This document shows positions 38,001 through 52,419 of a stretch of 64,000 nt of DNA, one piece after another. The stretch is from positions 78,007,193-78,071,192 of the forward strand of contig OX465579.1 in assembly GCA_950022655.1 (NCBI GenBank). The letters run 5' to 3'. This DNA is from Alentia gelatinosa (lineage: Eukaryota; Annelida; Polychaeta; Phyllodocida; Polynoidae). The notes under the pieces are model-generated. The model searched no databases. It saw nothing but the letters and a program-made list of their open reading frames with translations, and had not been told where the DNA came from. Position numbers and translations under genes: made by a program. The first letter of the stretch is position 1. The number at the start of each line of letters is the position of its first letter.

Positions 38001-41000
38001 CAGCTGGCAGACCAGTGGACGAACACTCAGAACGACATCCGCTACGTCCCGCTCCATCTCGTCTGCGATGACGGTACGCTTCTGTACATTTCCTGCACCA
38101 GACATTTTCTTTTGATGTTTATATTAAAATCTATCTTTTGTACACTATTTTGTGGGTCGTTTTAGTTATGCATAGATCTTATCTTGGATTATGATTAAAT
38201 CTCTTTTTGGATTATGATCGAACCTCTCTTTATTCATCTTATATTGATGGGAATTATTTCTAACATCTTTGAGTGACAATGTTTACTGGATCTTTATTCA
38301 ATATTCCTCGGTTGACGACCAATGCTTTAGTGGATAAACTCCATATTTCTAACTTGGCCTGAGAATTTGGTTAGTGCTGCTAATATTTCTATACCAGAGA
38401 TTTTGCTTCTCTCTATCTTTTAATAATCTTTGTGGTATGGGTATGGATTGAATAATATTTTCTCTTACTAATGTGTATACAGATTTTTTGTGTTAGAAAT
38501 TGAACTCCATAGAACTGTATCGGACCTCCGGAATCTCCTAGGAGAATACGGCTTTTTGCGCCACCTGACGGGCATTATGGGAACTAATTTATATAAATAA
38601 TGTACTGCGTTTGGGTCGAATTTCTAATTATTTACAAGATTTTTTCTCCAAATAATTACTCGAAAGGTGAGTAATAAATACAACATTACCATGATGCTAT
38701 CCCGTGAAAGGTGAGATATACACAATATTACCACGATTTCGATCTGTGTGGCCGTATTATCCTTGTAGTTGACACTTCGTAATACTCCTCGCTATCGCTC
38801 GGAGATTTACTACGCGCCAACTACGCGGAGAATACAGCCACTCAGATCGAAATCGTGGTAATATTGTGTATATCTCACCTTTCACGGAATAGCATCGCAA
38901 TATAGAATAATTCAAATTATTCGCAAGTCCAGTTAGGAATGTATAAATCTCGATGTTGATGTGTTGCCTATTTACTCAAATACTAGTCTCTGATTGGCCA
39001 GTCGATTCTGACGTCATCTCATATTACACCGCCACGACCAAGGCGTAGTATTGGGCCTTTGCATGGGTGATCGTTGCATAAATTTCTTCTTTTTTAATTT
39101 TATCCCTATGGCTAAACTTGAACCAGAGGTGAGATAAACAACAATGTGAGAAGAGACATAAAATATCGTTCTTTTATGGTTGATGAACGAGGTAAGATCT
39201 GCAAACTGATATCGTCTTACTAATCTTCATGTGTGTCCTTTTACAGACCCCGTCCACCTGAACATCTCACAGATGGATATTCTATGTCATGACACGCCGA
39301 CAGAAGCAGTCATTCTCGGGGACAGTACGTCCTGTTCCGTCACCTTTGAGTTAACTTCTCTATCGGGAAACTGGCCCAAAGAACTATCTAATGGTCAGAG
39401 TGCAGTCGACGTCAGCGTGTATCTCAGAGGTAAGATTCTTATTGCTACATGATGATTGTACTCCCGCGATAAATGGTATTATCCCTCGAAATTACCCGAA
39501 CAAAAAAGCATAGGCGCTTCCAGCACTAGTTATGCTTACACGATTTATCTCGATTTTTCCCGATGCCGCCCGATTTCCATTTCTGCAGGTTTCGGCATAG
39601 ATCGGTCGCTCTGTGGAATCAGTAGTTTATTCTACATTTCATTTCAAGGTATCCACGAAAAGGGATGCAGCAAATTTAATATCATCTATGATTTATGCAA
39701 TTAGATGTCAACCCTATGCCTTTCGTATATTGAATTGCTGTTCTAGGTCAAGCTCAATTTTCCGGTCAGGCAATCGATGCGTTACTTTTATCATGAGATA
39801 CTTTTGTAGCTAAACAAACAAGGGCAAATTAATGATTAATTTCTTCAATGGGACCCAATGGGAAATAGCTTAGACACTATAATTCGTGACCATAACCTTG
39901 CACAGTGTTATAAAAAGCTAATTTTCTTGTTGGGATCTCCTTGGAGTGTTACCAAACATAGTGATAGACCTAATCAGACCTAGGAATGAAGAGTATATTG
40001 CCACCAGAGTGAGGTTCTACGTTGCAGAAATACTTAAACCTGTAGGTCAATATATACTCAGATCTACTGTGTATCTTATGATTCATTTTTTGCCACGCTG
40101 AAAACCAACTGCCTGATGAAGTCATATAAACTAAGAAGAAACGTCGCAACTCTATTTACTTACCTCCCCCCCCCCCCCTCCCACTATCCCTAATACGATT
40201 CATACCTCACAATCAGCTTATCTGTTTTTTGTGGACTGCAACAACAATTCTAACACAAATTATAGTACCTTGAGAGCTTTAAGATGCCAGACTTTATGCT
40301 AGTGTCAGTCCGGAAGCGGTATGCCACATACAAGCTCAGAGTTGTAGTCCCATCCATTCACACGATACGCCCAAACCTCCTTAGACCAGGAATGATACTA
40401 AAGTGTATGACACTTGGAGGTGTGGTCGGTAGCGTACACTGGCCACCAAAGCAAACGCTTGCTATGAACAGAGTGGAGACAGAGGTCGCAGCTCCAAAGC
40501 TGGAGACATACCAGGCGAGAAACGCAGCGATTCCCGGAATCGCCAACGATTGACAACACAGAAATGACGTCCATGTGAGATATTATCTAATATTTCACCT
40601 GATTGTTACATTCGAGACGCTAAATTATCGGTGGGAGATATCACTATGAAATAATATCTCACATAAATGATATTTTGTATTGGGTACCGATTCCAGAGAT
40701 CACCGCCCTCACTTGCTTGGTGTGTTCCCGGAATGAGGGAAGTGACGAAATCGCCAGTATTCATTGAATGCTGAAAACCCCAAAACACTTAACACCACCT
40801 TATTGTGAATACAAACTAGGCAGAATGACATACACCACTGATGCAATTCCCTTCCTGTTCTGCTTGCAGCGTCTCCGGCCGATGACAGGCCGTACGTTCT
40901 CGTGCAGAACGAGAATCTCGTGCTGCCCGACGCGGGTAATCTGACGATGGTGGCGCTGACGGTGGCCGGACCGTTCTCACGCCAATCATGGTTAGCGCCA

Positions 41001-44000
41001 CATTGCGGCAAGACGGCCGAACTACTTCTCGACGTCGACGCACGGAGATATGTTCTGATGAAGACGTTCGCCCACGTAAAGAGGTCCGTCTTATTCACCA
41101 TCACCAATTGTCCAGGTAGGTGTTGCCTGGGTCCTACCGACGGGCTGTCAATGAGACTGTTCTGCCAAAAGTTGTGATATCTCTCTCCAACTTTACACAA
41201 GGAACGAATATACTGAGTATTTCCAAGATGGAATCCGGAATTATCCAAATCTTACACTCATATATAAGAACTAGATCTTATTTTTACACTTGGTATTTTT
41301 GTCGCAATGGCTTAACACTGGTAACTCGTTCTCCATGCCCCTACGAGTGTTACATAGGCAGTAATCGATGTGGTTTTGTGGACAGGCGGCCGTAAACCAC
41401 GAAATATCACAGCGTAGTGATACACGAGCGCCAGATAACATCAAGAAAGTGATGGTTGAATTGATTAGAAACATAATAAATTCTGTATTCACATGTGTGG
41501 TGATTTTTCCCTTTCAAGAGGAAAATTGTGTTGTTATGAACATCCATCGATAACTCTAATTTCTCTCAGGTAACGACGGCAGTGTGGATATGGGCGTGGA
41601 GGAGATCCACTCAGAGCCCTATGTGTTAATAGGAGACACGCTGCAGGTAGGGCTCGACTATTTCGTGCTGCTCCTGGGCCGGACCCTGGTGCCTCGAGTC
41701 TACCACAACCTGTGGCCCAACTTCCGCCTGGAGGCCGTGTTGGCTGCCGGACCAGAACCCGTAGCTACCGGTAATTATCGACTTCCTATTGTGGAATCTT
41801 CATTGGCTGATAACACATTCGATGAAAATTGAAAATAATGGGTTATAATGGTCACATGGAAGATTATTGAATGCCATCAGAAATCGTGGTATTTCCTCAA
41901 TGCAAGAACTGTGGCAATTTTGGTTTGGGCAGACCTGGGACCTGTTTCAGTAGGCTCGTGACATTAGGCCTATACAGACATCAACAGCGGCACCAACAGT
42001 GCAAGCAACAGCGGAAAAAGTCTAGCAAATATCAGAAAATCGGAGCACCCAATCTTCTTCATATTTACCTGTACCTCCTACTCATGTTAAAGTATCATTG
42101 CTTAATTCCTACGAGAAGTGAGTGAAACTCCGCGTGTCATCGATTGCAATCTTGTGATCTGTCCGTATGGTGTCACAGACTAGACATGTCACGAAACTAC
42201 TGAAACAGGTCCCAATTGTTTATAGGCACATTCCCTCTTGGCGACGTGGGGGCTAGAGACTACGGTACGGTACTAAATACCAGTCTCACAGTAGGTTGAT
42301 ATTTTAACGTGTGGTGGTTTCGATGGAGACAGACCTGGTGTTTAACCTACGATAGGTTTAATGCAGACAGGCCGTATATTTAAACCGTGATGGTCCTGAT
42401 GGGAGTAGACCAACTTGGCCTGTTGAATTATCTAGGGTCGTACATGAAGACCATTTTCTGTACCTCGTACAAAGTTTATCATTCAATAATCTTCGGCTTA
42501 TTCGCTAAGACAGTCTCATCCGTCCATGAGATCATCCATAAATTGTGTTGGATAAAGTTTACCCACATCGTTCCTGCGTCTCTATGGCCTACAGAAAAGG
42601 GTCTTCATGTACGAGCATAGATTAGTTATCGGACTCCTGATGTTTAAAGTGTGGTGATTTTGATGGGAGAAGACTTGGCATTCAAACTGTGTTTATTATG
42701 ATGCTGTCAGAACTGATATTTAACGTGTGGTGGTCTTCATGCTGACAGACCTGATGTTTAACACATGGTGGTCTTGTTGGGGGAAGACCTGGAGTTTATC
42801 GTGTTGTGATTTTGATGCTGACAGACGTGCAGCTGGAGGTACACAACCAGACGGAGCACGAGGCGAGTCAGACATTTGAGCCGGACGGAGGGGCAGTTTC
42901 AGGCACGGCCACCGTACGTCGCCACTCCATGAACTTCACGCTAATCATGCCTTCAGAGGAATCCTACTGCGGCCGCTCGTGGTCAGTCCAATTTATATGC
43001 CCAACATAAGCAAGATACTATAATCATTTAAGTACTAATCTAAAAATTTCTCAAGTATATAGTCCCGTTTCTGAATTCATCAAAATGATAACATGTAAAA
43101 TTTAACTCTCGCTGTATGTAAAAAGTGTACGGCAATCGTAAAATCATAAAATGGCGAAATTCTGTCTCCTAGTTATGGTTATTGCATGGCTGTTCCGCAC
43201 ATGTCACCTGGTCTTAAGTCCTATAAGCATAGGAATCTGTGGCATACGTAGGTTATACAGTCAAAGCTTTTTTATCAGAGATGGCAGATTTCTTGGGGTT
43301 TTTTTCATGGAAATACGGATCTTTAATGTCGGAAGGCAATGCTCGTTTTCCTTATGAAAAAACAAAGATGATAGAAATTAATCCCCTCAATACAATACAA
43401 CAGTGGCTCCAACTCTCAGTATCTTCTTAGATTGAGTTCATGTCAGCTATACCCCGCATCCTCCGATTCACCATGGTAGCTTTCCTTGTACGATATGATT
43501 AGAAATACTTAATACTCTGGCCAATGAATCAAATCGGGAAGTCAATCGTAAGACCAATCGTCTTGTGTCGGGAGTAGGTGCACGGGTTAATCATCATAAT
43601 CATCCTTATTTTAACTATATTAACTAATACCCACCCCTACCTCTATCATTCTCTATCGCAGGTACCTGAACGTATACGGCATCTGGCAACACAGAAAGTT
43701 CCACGATATGTACAGTGATAACGACAGGGTGGTAGAGCTGGTGTACCTAGCATGCATAAGTAAGTGTATCCACAGACATACTTATCTTCTTTTTTATATT
43801 TATTAGTATCTGAACATGTAAACCTCTGAAAGCTCCACTTTATGGAGACGATGGCCCCATTTATATTCTCTTCCGAGTAGGGCCCAGTGATAAAAATTAC
43901 ATTGTTCATGATATTGATGAAATCAAAGCATTTCAATAAAACCTTTGTTTCTAATGGGTAATAATTCGCGAATTACTTTTATTCGCGGTCTGCAACCATT

Positions 44001-45310
44001 AGATTTGACTTGCTAGGGACCGAGCATGGTTGGGACATAATTCGGCCAAATAGAATCGATCCTTTAGACTAGATTTGCCTTTTTAAGTGTCCACGGATGT
44101 AAAGTATACATAATTCAACCATGTTTATATACCTGTGTCCGAACGTCTACTGATACTGCTCAGTGTGCTAGGGTGCAATATTAATAATGTTCAGTCCCTG
44201 CTGTGACAGCGGGCCATAAGGATCAAGCTGAATAAAATGGCGTTTTACTGGAATTATTTGCAGGTATAGCATAATAATAATCATATTGACGAACTCTCCC
44301 TCCTACTTACAGACGACTACCTGCTGCTGACCACTGCTAACCTCACCTCCATCCCTCCCCTGGTCTACCCTGCTCTGTGGATACCGATAACGTTCACGGT
44401 GACTGTGGTGAACCGAGGACTGCCTCTATATGACACGGACCACCTGTTCACACTACAGGCATGTCTCTCCCGCGATGCCAAACTAGACAGCCATGACGAC
44501 TGCGCTACTGTCTACCTGGAGAACGATAACCAGGAGTATGCCTACAAGGGGATTATGTTGAAAGATGCGGCGCTCATTGTACAAGGTCTCTCAGGTAAGG
44601 CCATACTGGAGTATGCATACTTGAAAATATTATCGACCGAATGATATCAGCGACTATTTTGTTTTTCCTTTCATAACTAATATTTGGAATGCTGAATAAT
44701 GTATGTATACAACATTACCGTGATTTTGATCTTATTTGACATTCTCCTAGTAGTTGACACTATGCAATATTCGTCAAGTACACGGAGAATATGACCATGC
44801 CGATAAGAATCATGGTAATATATTTCATTATTCACCCGGTACAAACTCTCCATAGAAAATACATAAGGAGTTTGTATTGACATACGGATATGTTGTATGC
44901 GCCGGATTGCGATAAAGCTCGCATACGGAAAAATAGTGCATAACTAAAGCGAACTAATATCTGATTGCGTATGTTTAAACAATTGACCAAATTTATTCTA
45001 AATGAAAGCATGTATACCCACCTGATATCTGATGATTTTGTTATTTTTAAGTACGTGCAATATGACGATCAAAATGATGATTCCTGCTTCTTGTTATTTA
45101 TATTTAAACCTCTATCTGTAAAGGAGCTGAACTTTGCATGTTACCAACTGGTTTTTTTTTAAGAAATGGCCAGTCCAATGCTGACAGGTTTGCCATCCTT
45201 ATTGGTATATTTCTATCAACCTATATTCTCTTTATGAATTGACAAAATTTGTACATAGGTCTATTTACCAATAAAGGAAATTGAACCCCCCTTGACCACC
45301 GACCCCCCCC

Positions 45311-45396
<86 letters not shown>

Positions 45397-46334
45397 CGCA
45401 ACCTGTCCGAAAAGGTGAATAATGAATACAGACTAGTTTTAGATAAAAGCGGAAACCGGCTCCCCGAAATTACGCAATATCTTCGCATTCGCTCAGTGAT
45501 TACTACACATGAACTCCTCGGAGAATACGGCCGCCTGTAACTGAAACCAGCCAATATTGTGTATGTATTCCTGTCAGTTAAATATGCTATATCCGAATGT
45601 TTAATATTCCAATATATGATTCAGAGTGTGCTAGTTGACTCATTACCCCAAACGTTTCAACTTGTTCAGCCAAGCTGTCACTGGCCAATCAGAGTGAATG
45701 TGTGGAGTATCAGAAGGCCAGCTCCTCACCCACCATCTTCATAAGGATGCTGCCGAGAAACGAGACCTATTCCCTGTTCAGCGGCAACGACTTTGTCAGC
45801 ATATCCATGAACAAGTCAGCCATTCAGTGCCCACCAGGTAGGTCGACTCATAGTCTTCATAGAGGAACTATTATATACCTGTACACGAACGTATATGAAA
45901 TACTGTACGTTGCTGCGCGTGATTTATAAATAATGTTCATGTCCAAGTAAGTGCAGATATATATGATGATGAGGAAACGTAGTTACTGAGCCCCTAGCAA
46001 TGCCGTTCTCGGTCTTTCGTCCTCTAACTACGGACCTTCACCTCCGGCATCGGGCGATAGTTGTAGGAAGAAAGACCTGGAACAGAAATCATTGCGGTAT
46101 CAGTAACTACATTTCCTCATGATATACATCTTAATCAGGAGGATTTACAAATATTTTGAGCAAAGGCCCTAATCAAAAGTACAATGAATGTTGTTAGTTT
46201 CCAGATTCCTTAGATTTCATTGTAAAGCTACCAATGAAAAATCAAATAGTTTCCGAAAGATGTCCTGATTTTGTTGAGGATGTTATTTCGGAAAGGGATC
46301 TATCACTGCTCAAACTTATGGTTGAGTACCTGTA

Positions 46335-46423
<89 letters not shown>

Positions 46424-49400
46424 ATATATATATATGAATATTATTATAGACTATTCTCCTAGAATACATGTAACTCCTTGAACAGGTCTAGTGGACATCA
46501 CCATCACGAAGTTCCAGCTGATGACAAAAAAAGGAGAAACTCACCTGTTACACCCAGACACCAACACCAACTACGAGCTGCGGGTCGACGTCTGGAAGAC
46601 AAAACAAGGTAAGACCATTACCTGATTATCCATGGTATACAAAGTACCCCTTGACAATATATGGAGACTCACTAAACAATTACCATAGACTTAACATTGT
46701 ACTCAATGTCCATGGAGTAATATTTAAAAAAGATAAACCCAATACTATGGGGAACGACGTTAGCCGATCAGTCGGTGATAGGGGTGAGATGAAATCTAAA
46801 TTGCATCCGATCTGAAGCCATTTAAAATACACAATTTCACCGGTGAAATTACTCCGCAACCACAACTCAAAGCATATTCTCAGCAGCTACGGATCGTAAT
46901 GCGGATCCTTCTTAGTAGGTGCTGGCCTGATCATTGCGCGCACGTCCCTAGTGTATATAACTATACTACCATAATCCTACAAATCAGTAACATCTTAAAG
47001 AGTAATATTATTGCTTTTATTGCGTACGTTTATACAATTGTTCTTACTTGCAGTATAGGAATACAACGTGAATAACTGGTTTATGATAATTACCATGATT
47101 ACAACGATTACAGCGGATCGTGTCCAGTAAATACGATAGTTTTTGCGTACCCTACACTTTATATTAAATTACTAAAATATTCCTATTTATTCTTTATTGA
47201 TCTCTATGTCTTATCAATCATACTTGTATGAAGCCATTTTCCATTGGCCAATTATAGGACACTGATCTGCATTCGGGAACCACCGATCGTGTAAAATGCA
47301 GGAGAAACAAGGGATACACTGCACCCTCACTATTTGATACCGACGTGTAGGTGGTGCTACCACCAACAGACTCAAATAATCGGTGCCGTTTTCGTCGGCC
47401 AATGGAAAATGGCTTATACATGAACTTGGTTTAAACGATCAGTGGTGAAAATATTGCAGCGTGAAGAAGGATAACTGGTCATGCCTTGTGGTTAAGACAG
47501 TAACTACCACACATTTCATTCATTGGATTGTCCCACTTTTTGAATACCTATTTCGACGGTAGCGAATTCCACAAAGATATACCTGAATATATTGCAGATT
47601 TTTCTAATCCCTCTCTTTTTAGGCCACGGTAAATACAAATTATTTTCCTGTATAATGTTGTATGTATGCGATTCTCGACTATGCCTGCTTCTTTAAATGC
47701 TGAGATTTTATAGAATCCCCTGATTACACCGAATAACGGTAATTTACGTCTACTTTCTGGTCGTGTTTTTTCGCATTTACTTGACCATTTTTCCGTACTC
47801 AAAAATAGTTTTATCTAAAATGAACTATGATATCAGCACGCCACCTACCTGTAAAATGTGGATGATAAATACTTTATTGACTGGTTGAAGGTAAAAGCTG
47901 CCATATGCTCCTCGGAGTTGACTCTATGAAACTACGCCTCAACTCGCTTGTATCTGGAACCAGTATATATTATGTATAATACAATCTGCCATGCTTGTAA
48001 TTCTGGCTAACAGAAACGAACAGTTGTCTCTGACTAGGAGTTCGCATGTTTAATTATTCGAAGTGCCGTTGTCTTATTCATATACCGCTTAATTTCTCGA
48101 AATATGTCTCATTTATTACTAATCATTTTTTTGTAATTTTTCTCCATGCTTATCACTTTTCAACCCGCTATCGATAACAGCGCCGAGATTGTTCATATCT
48201 TCACATGCTTCCTGATCTCAAATACGAGATACCAACCTCTGCTATAGTTCTGGTATTTAATCTATCCCAGCATACTGTGTTGGTAAGGAAAATTACCAGT
48301 ATACTTTTAATGTACGCATTCTGATGGGTTAGGAAAATGACTGACCTAGCTATGATCTAGTGCTGCTGACGTCACTTAAATATATAAAAAGTACTCCAAA
48401 TCTATATACCGAAAATTTAGAATAATATGAGTATGGAAAGTGCAAAATAAGGAGAAAATTTAAAAGCACCTTAATTTGTATGTAAAACTAATATATAAAC
48501 AATGACTTTGTTAGATATCGGTTAGACATCGTCATGATTTGGAAAATATTTGATTGATCATAAATAATTATAGGTATATAATACAAATGAAGCTTATTTA
48601 CTTTGTTTATACATCCTCTCGTACTAGACAAGCTCAGTTAATACCTTATCTCATGGTATGATAGGACATCCCAACAAGGTGGAAAAGTTTAACTGAATTC
48701 CTTCTTTAATCTCCCTTTATTACCCTGATAGCCTTCTCTTTCATTCTTAAATTTAACTTAATCTGTTAGCCCCAATCCAGGTCCTTAGTTTCTTTGTAAT
48801 GGTCTGTATGTTAGATTCAATAGACCTTGGTGTCATACCTATCTGTCACATAAAACGGTTTCCTTAGGTTGTGGATTTGGCAACAAAACCTGACAACCCT
48901 AGGCCTGTTCAAAGGATTGCAATTTCTAGAAGGACAATAATTAAATCGTCAACTGTCTCACAATATGTAGCTACAGAATAGTCACAAGGTTGTGGATTTT
49001 GGTGCCAGTTAAGACGACCTTTGGTTTCCAGCCTATTATTTCATTGTTTAAGGGTTGCGTCGTATATTGTGGAAACAATAACATTTAACACATTAATTGA
49101 TAGCGGTGTATCCTATGAATGTTTTTTATGGAACTGTTGCTTATTCTTGAGGTAAAAATGTAGACAGAAATATGCTTATTTCGATGCTTCTCCAGGCAGG
49201 AAATTCACGTGTAGGTTCACGAGTAGGTTTACAATAGTATTAACATATTTGAACAGAAAGTACTGGGGTACAAGTAACATCCGTTACATTTTACAAAATC
49301 CAAGCAAGCCAAACGAATACAGTATCTCACAAAGTCAATTTAAGAAATAACAGAGGTAAGGATGTTTCTGAATAACAGGGTAGCGTTTCAAATATATCGA

Positions 49401-52381
49401 AGAGCTTGATATTCCACCTGATTCATTATCCATCTGATACGGAGTCTCTATACTAAATCTATAGAGCTACGTATACAACGTACAGAAAGCCATATCCTAC
49501 TCAGTAGGATACGGGAAAGAATCCCTTGCGTGCAAAGTAGTGCATGTGAATTCCAGCGGCAATTTTGTGTTTACATTGATAACTTATGATATTTTTGTAA
49601 GCTGAAAAATAAATACAACAATACAATGATTTTGATCGGCATAGTCAGATTCTCCTTGAAGTTGAGACTTCGCAATATCCTTGCAATCCCTCTGAAATAG
49701 CTGCGCATCAACTAAGCAGAGAAGACGACCATGCAGATCAAAATCATGGTGATATTGTGTATGTCTTCACTTCCATCCAGGTGCCATGATCCCACAAGCA
49801 GACTCCATGAACTCTTCTGACCAGTCCATAGGCATCTTCATGTACCTCGACCTGCGCCCCGAACCGTCCCCGGAGTCGCTACCACTCGCAGTGCCATTCA
49901 CCATTGAACAGTTGAAGCTGCTGGACTTTGGCGTACCGGACATTAGCCCACAGCCCTACCAAATACGTCTCGATGGTGTAGGACTCAACATCCAAAGAGG
50001 GCAATCAAAGTACAGACGATTCTGTGGTATATGCTATGTTAGTGTAGAGGTGAGGGATCTCAAGAAAATAGTACCAGATCCCGATCTTAGGAATAACAGA
50101 CTTATCGAACAGGTGACTTTGGAGTGTGCGGATGACCTGGTAGCCCTCGAATACTTCACCATTGAGCCCGCATACCCCGAAAACAAACTCCACACCGGGG
50201 TCCCATTGCGTGTCAAGGTGAAAGGCTCTATATGGAACTTCCTCGAAGAAGATATTAAGCGGTACTGGGATAGTCGGGAACATATCAATATTAGTATTTA
50301 CCTTAGCCCGAATCGCAGCCTGGACCGAGAAACTGCTGCTCCAGTGACAATCATCGAGATGGAGCAACTATTGGAGAACCTCACTGCGACTCTTCAAGGG
50401 AGAAAACAACTGGTCCTCGATGGTATCATAACTGTCCTCCTACCCCGCCCGGCTTGTACATCACCAATCCTGGCTGTGCAAATAAAACAAGGTGCTCACG
50501 TAGTGGGTTCGGATCTAGTGCAAGACAACAATATTCGCTACCAGGACCTCTCTCCATATATTGCCTGCTCCATAAGTTTCCTGGACCTCATCATATCTAA
50601 TAACTCAGTTACACTCTCCAAGCAGGACTCTGGTTATGGGTTTTCCATCCAGGTTGATATGGAAGTGGTGAAACATGGTCCATTTGGTGATGGCATTCAC
50701 CCAGTCCTCAAACTGCAATTCTATGTGTCCGAAGATGAGTTTCTTGACCGGGATGACTTCCGGTTGGAGTATAATTCATCAGATAGGCTCCTGGGGACTA
50801 TCCCTACTATAGTGTCAGCTACACAGGTGTTGTCAATAGACAGTGATCCTGGAGAGGAGTTAGTGCTCCCTGCTGACCTGCCCCCTGAACTGTGTGGGGA
50901 GGTCTTCCTGCTTATCATGGTCTACAGCCCCTTCATCCAGTCTGAAAGGTCAATGGGCAACAATGTTGGACCTGTTCCACTCATGGCCACGTGCCAGAGA
51001 GGTAACTATACAACTATGTTCTATAAGGATATTTAGAGGTGCACAACAATATTTATTCCTCAATAATTATGCTATACAAAGGAACTTTTTAATATGTATT
51101 CCACATTCTGATGCAAACAGTTCTTTCAGATAGAGCCAATGTATTCTCCTAACAAGTTTCAACATGTTATCAGTATATCAGTTCACATCCTAGTTTCCTG
51201 CTGTAGTGTACATATACACCAACATATATTCCAAACCTTGGAATCACAAATATCACATAGTAGATCATATATGTGTTATACTTTATTGTACATTGCCACT
51301 GTAATGTCGAATAATTAATTTATAACATAAGCTCTGGATTATATCCGTCTGTTCTGAGAGAAATGTATTGGTTTCTTGGCTCATATATGGTTTTCATATC
51401 CGGAATACAATACCATAGCATATTCCTATTCTGTATTACCTTTATCCTGACAGATATTTACCAGATGATGGACCTGGATGTGACCGTAGCAACTCTTCGT
51501 CCGTACATTTCTCCGATACATCTTTCCCTCAGTTTCATCAACGTGATGAATGAAACCATTCCCCAAGACGGGCAGAACCATCTGTTTGACGTGAAGGTAA
51601 TCACATCACACTACTCCTTACCTATTGAGCATGGGAAACACGCTCAGTTATGCTGCAGGTTAAAGAGGTTGGAGAGGTTTCTAGAATAAACATTACCTTT
51701 CTAGAATTTGCATTACCCTTCACTATCTGTGTGCCAACTCTATGACATTGGTAGGATGCAGAATCTCAGAGGAGTGCCCAGCTGACCATGGACAATCATT
51801 TCAGATCGAATTACCTTAGGGAACCATTGGTGCTTGATATATTTCTTTCCTAAACTCCGGATTAAACGTTACACCATACAGGGAGCGGGAGAGAATTTAC
51901 TTTAGAAACCTGACTTATTTAGCTGGTTGCTAAGTGGTGTCTTTTAAGACATATATCTATACTGTCCGACACTCAGCCTGGGTAGGATGGTTTTCCTCCC
52001 GGCAGTTGTAAACTCTTTCCCTTACATCATTTAGTCTTGCAGCATGCTCGTAGCACAACATATATGCATCAGATTGGGTTGAGTTACTATAGAATTATTA
52101 TGTGATCGCTCGAGTATAATAACCATACGCGCGGTTAGGCTAATGGTTGTACGACCATTACCCTAACCGAGCGTATGGCCATCATACTCGAGCGATGACA
52201 TTGTAATTCTATTATTATGTACCTTACAATGTACTAGAATAGTCAGAATTTACCTTAATCGCACACAAAACACCACTCAGTTGACAAGGTAGTGCCGCCA
52301 AAGACGTTGTCTACATTGTAATACATCCTGGATCAGTAACAATGGCGATTTCCTAGCGACGCCGGTTTTTTTTCTAGTGAC

Positions 52382-52419
<38 letters not shown>

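Larger units (their letters stand above)
46871..49256. other. Long intron without exons
   Basis: Between the 46.7-kb foldback and exon 32 I see only one TIR element (47219-47422) and a LINE relic (47540-47805). The rest is unremarkable AT-rich sequence. Confidence 0.5.

Noticed and set aside
40284..40553. 89-residue ORF on + and 62-residue ORF on - strand
   Set aside because: No splice borders in phase with exons 24 and 25 and no recognisable motif; intronic.
45261..45554. ORFs with Cys-Val or Thr-His runs
   Set aside because: Translation of the CA microsatellite.
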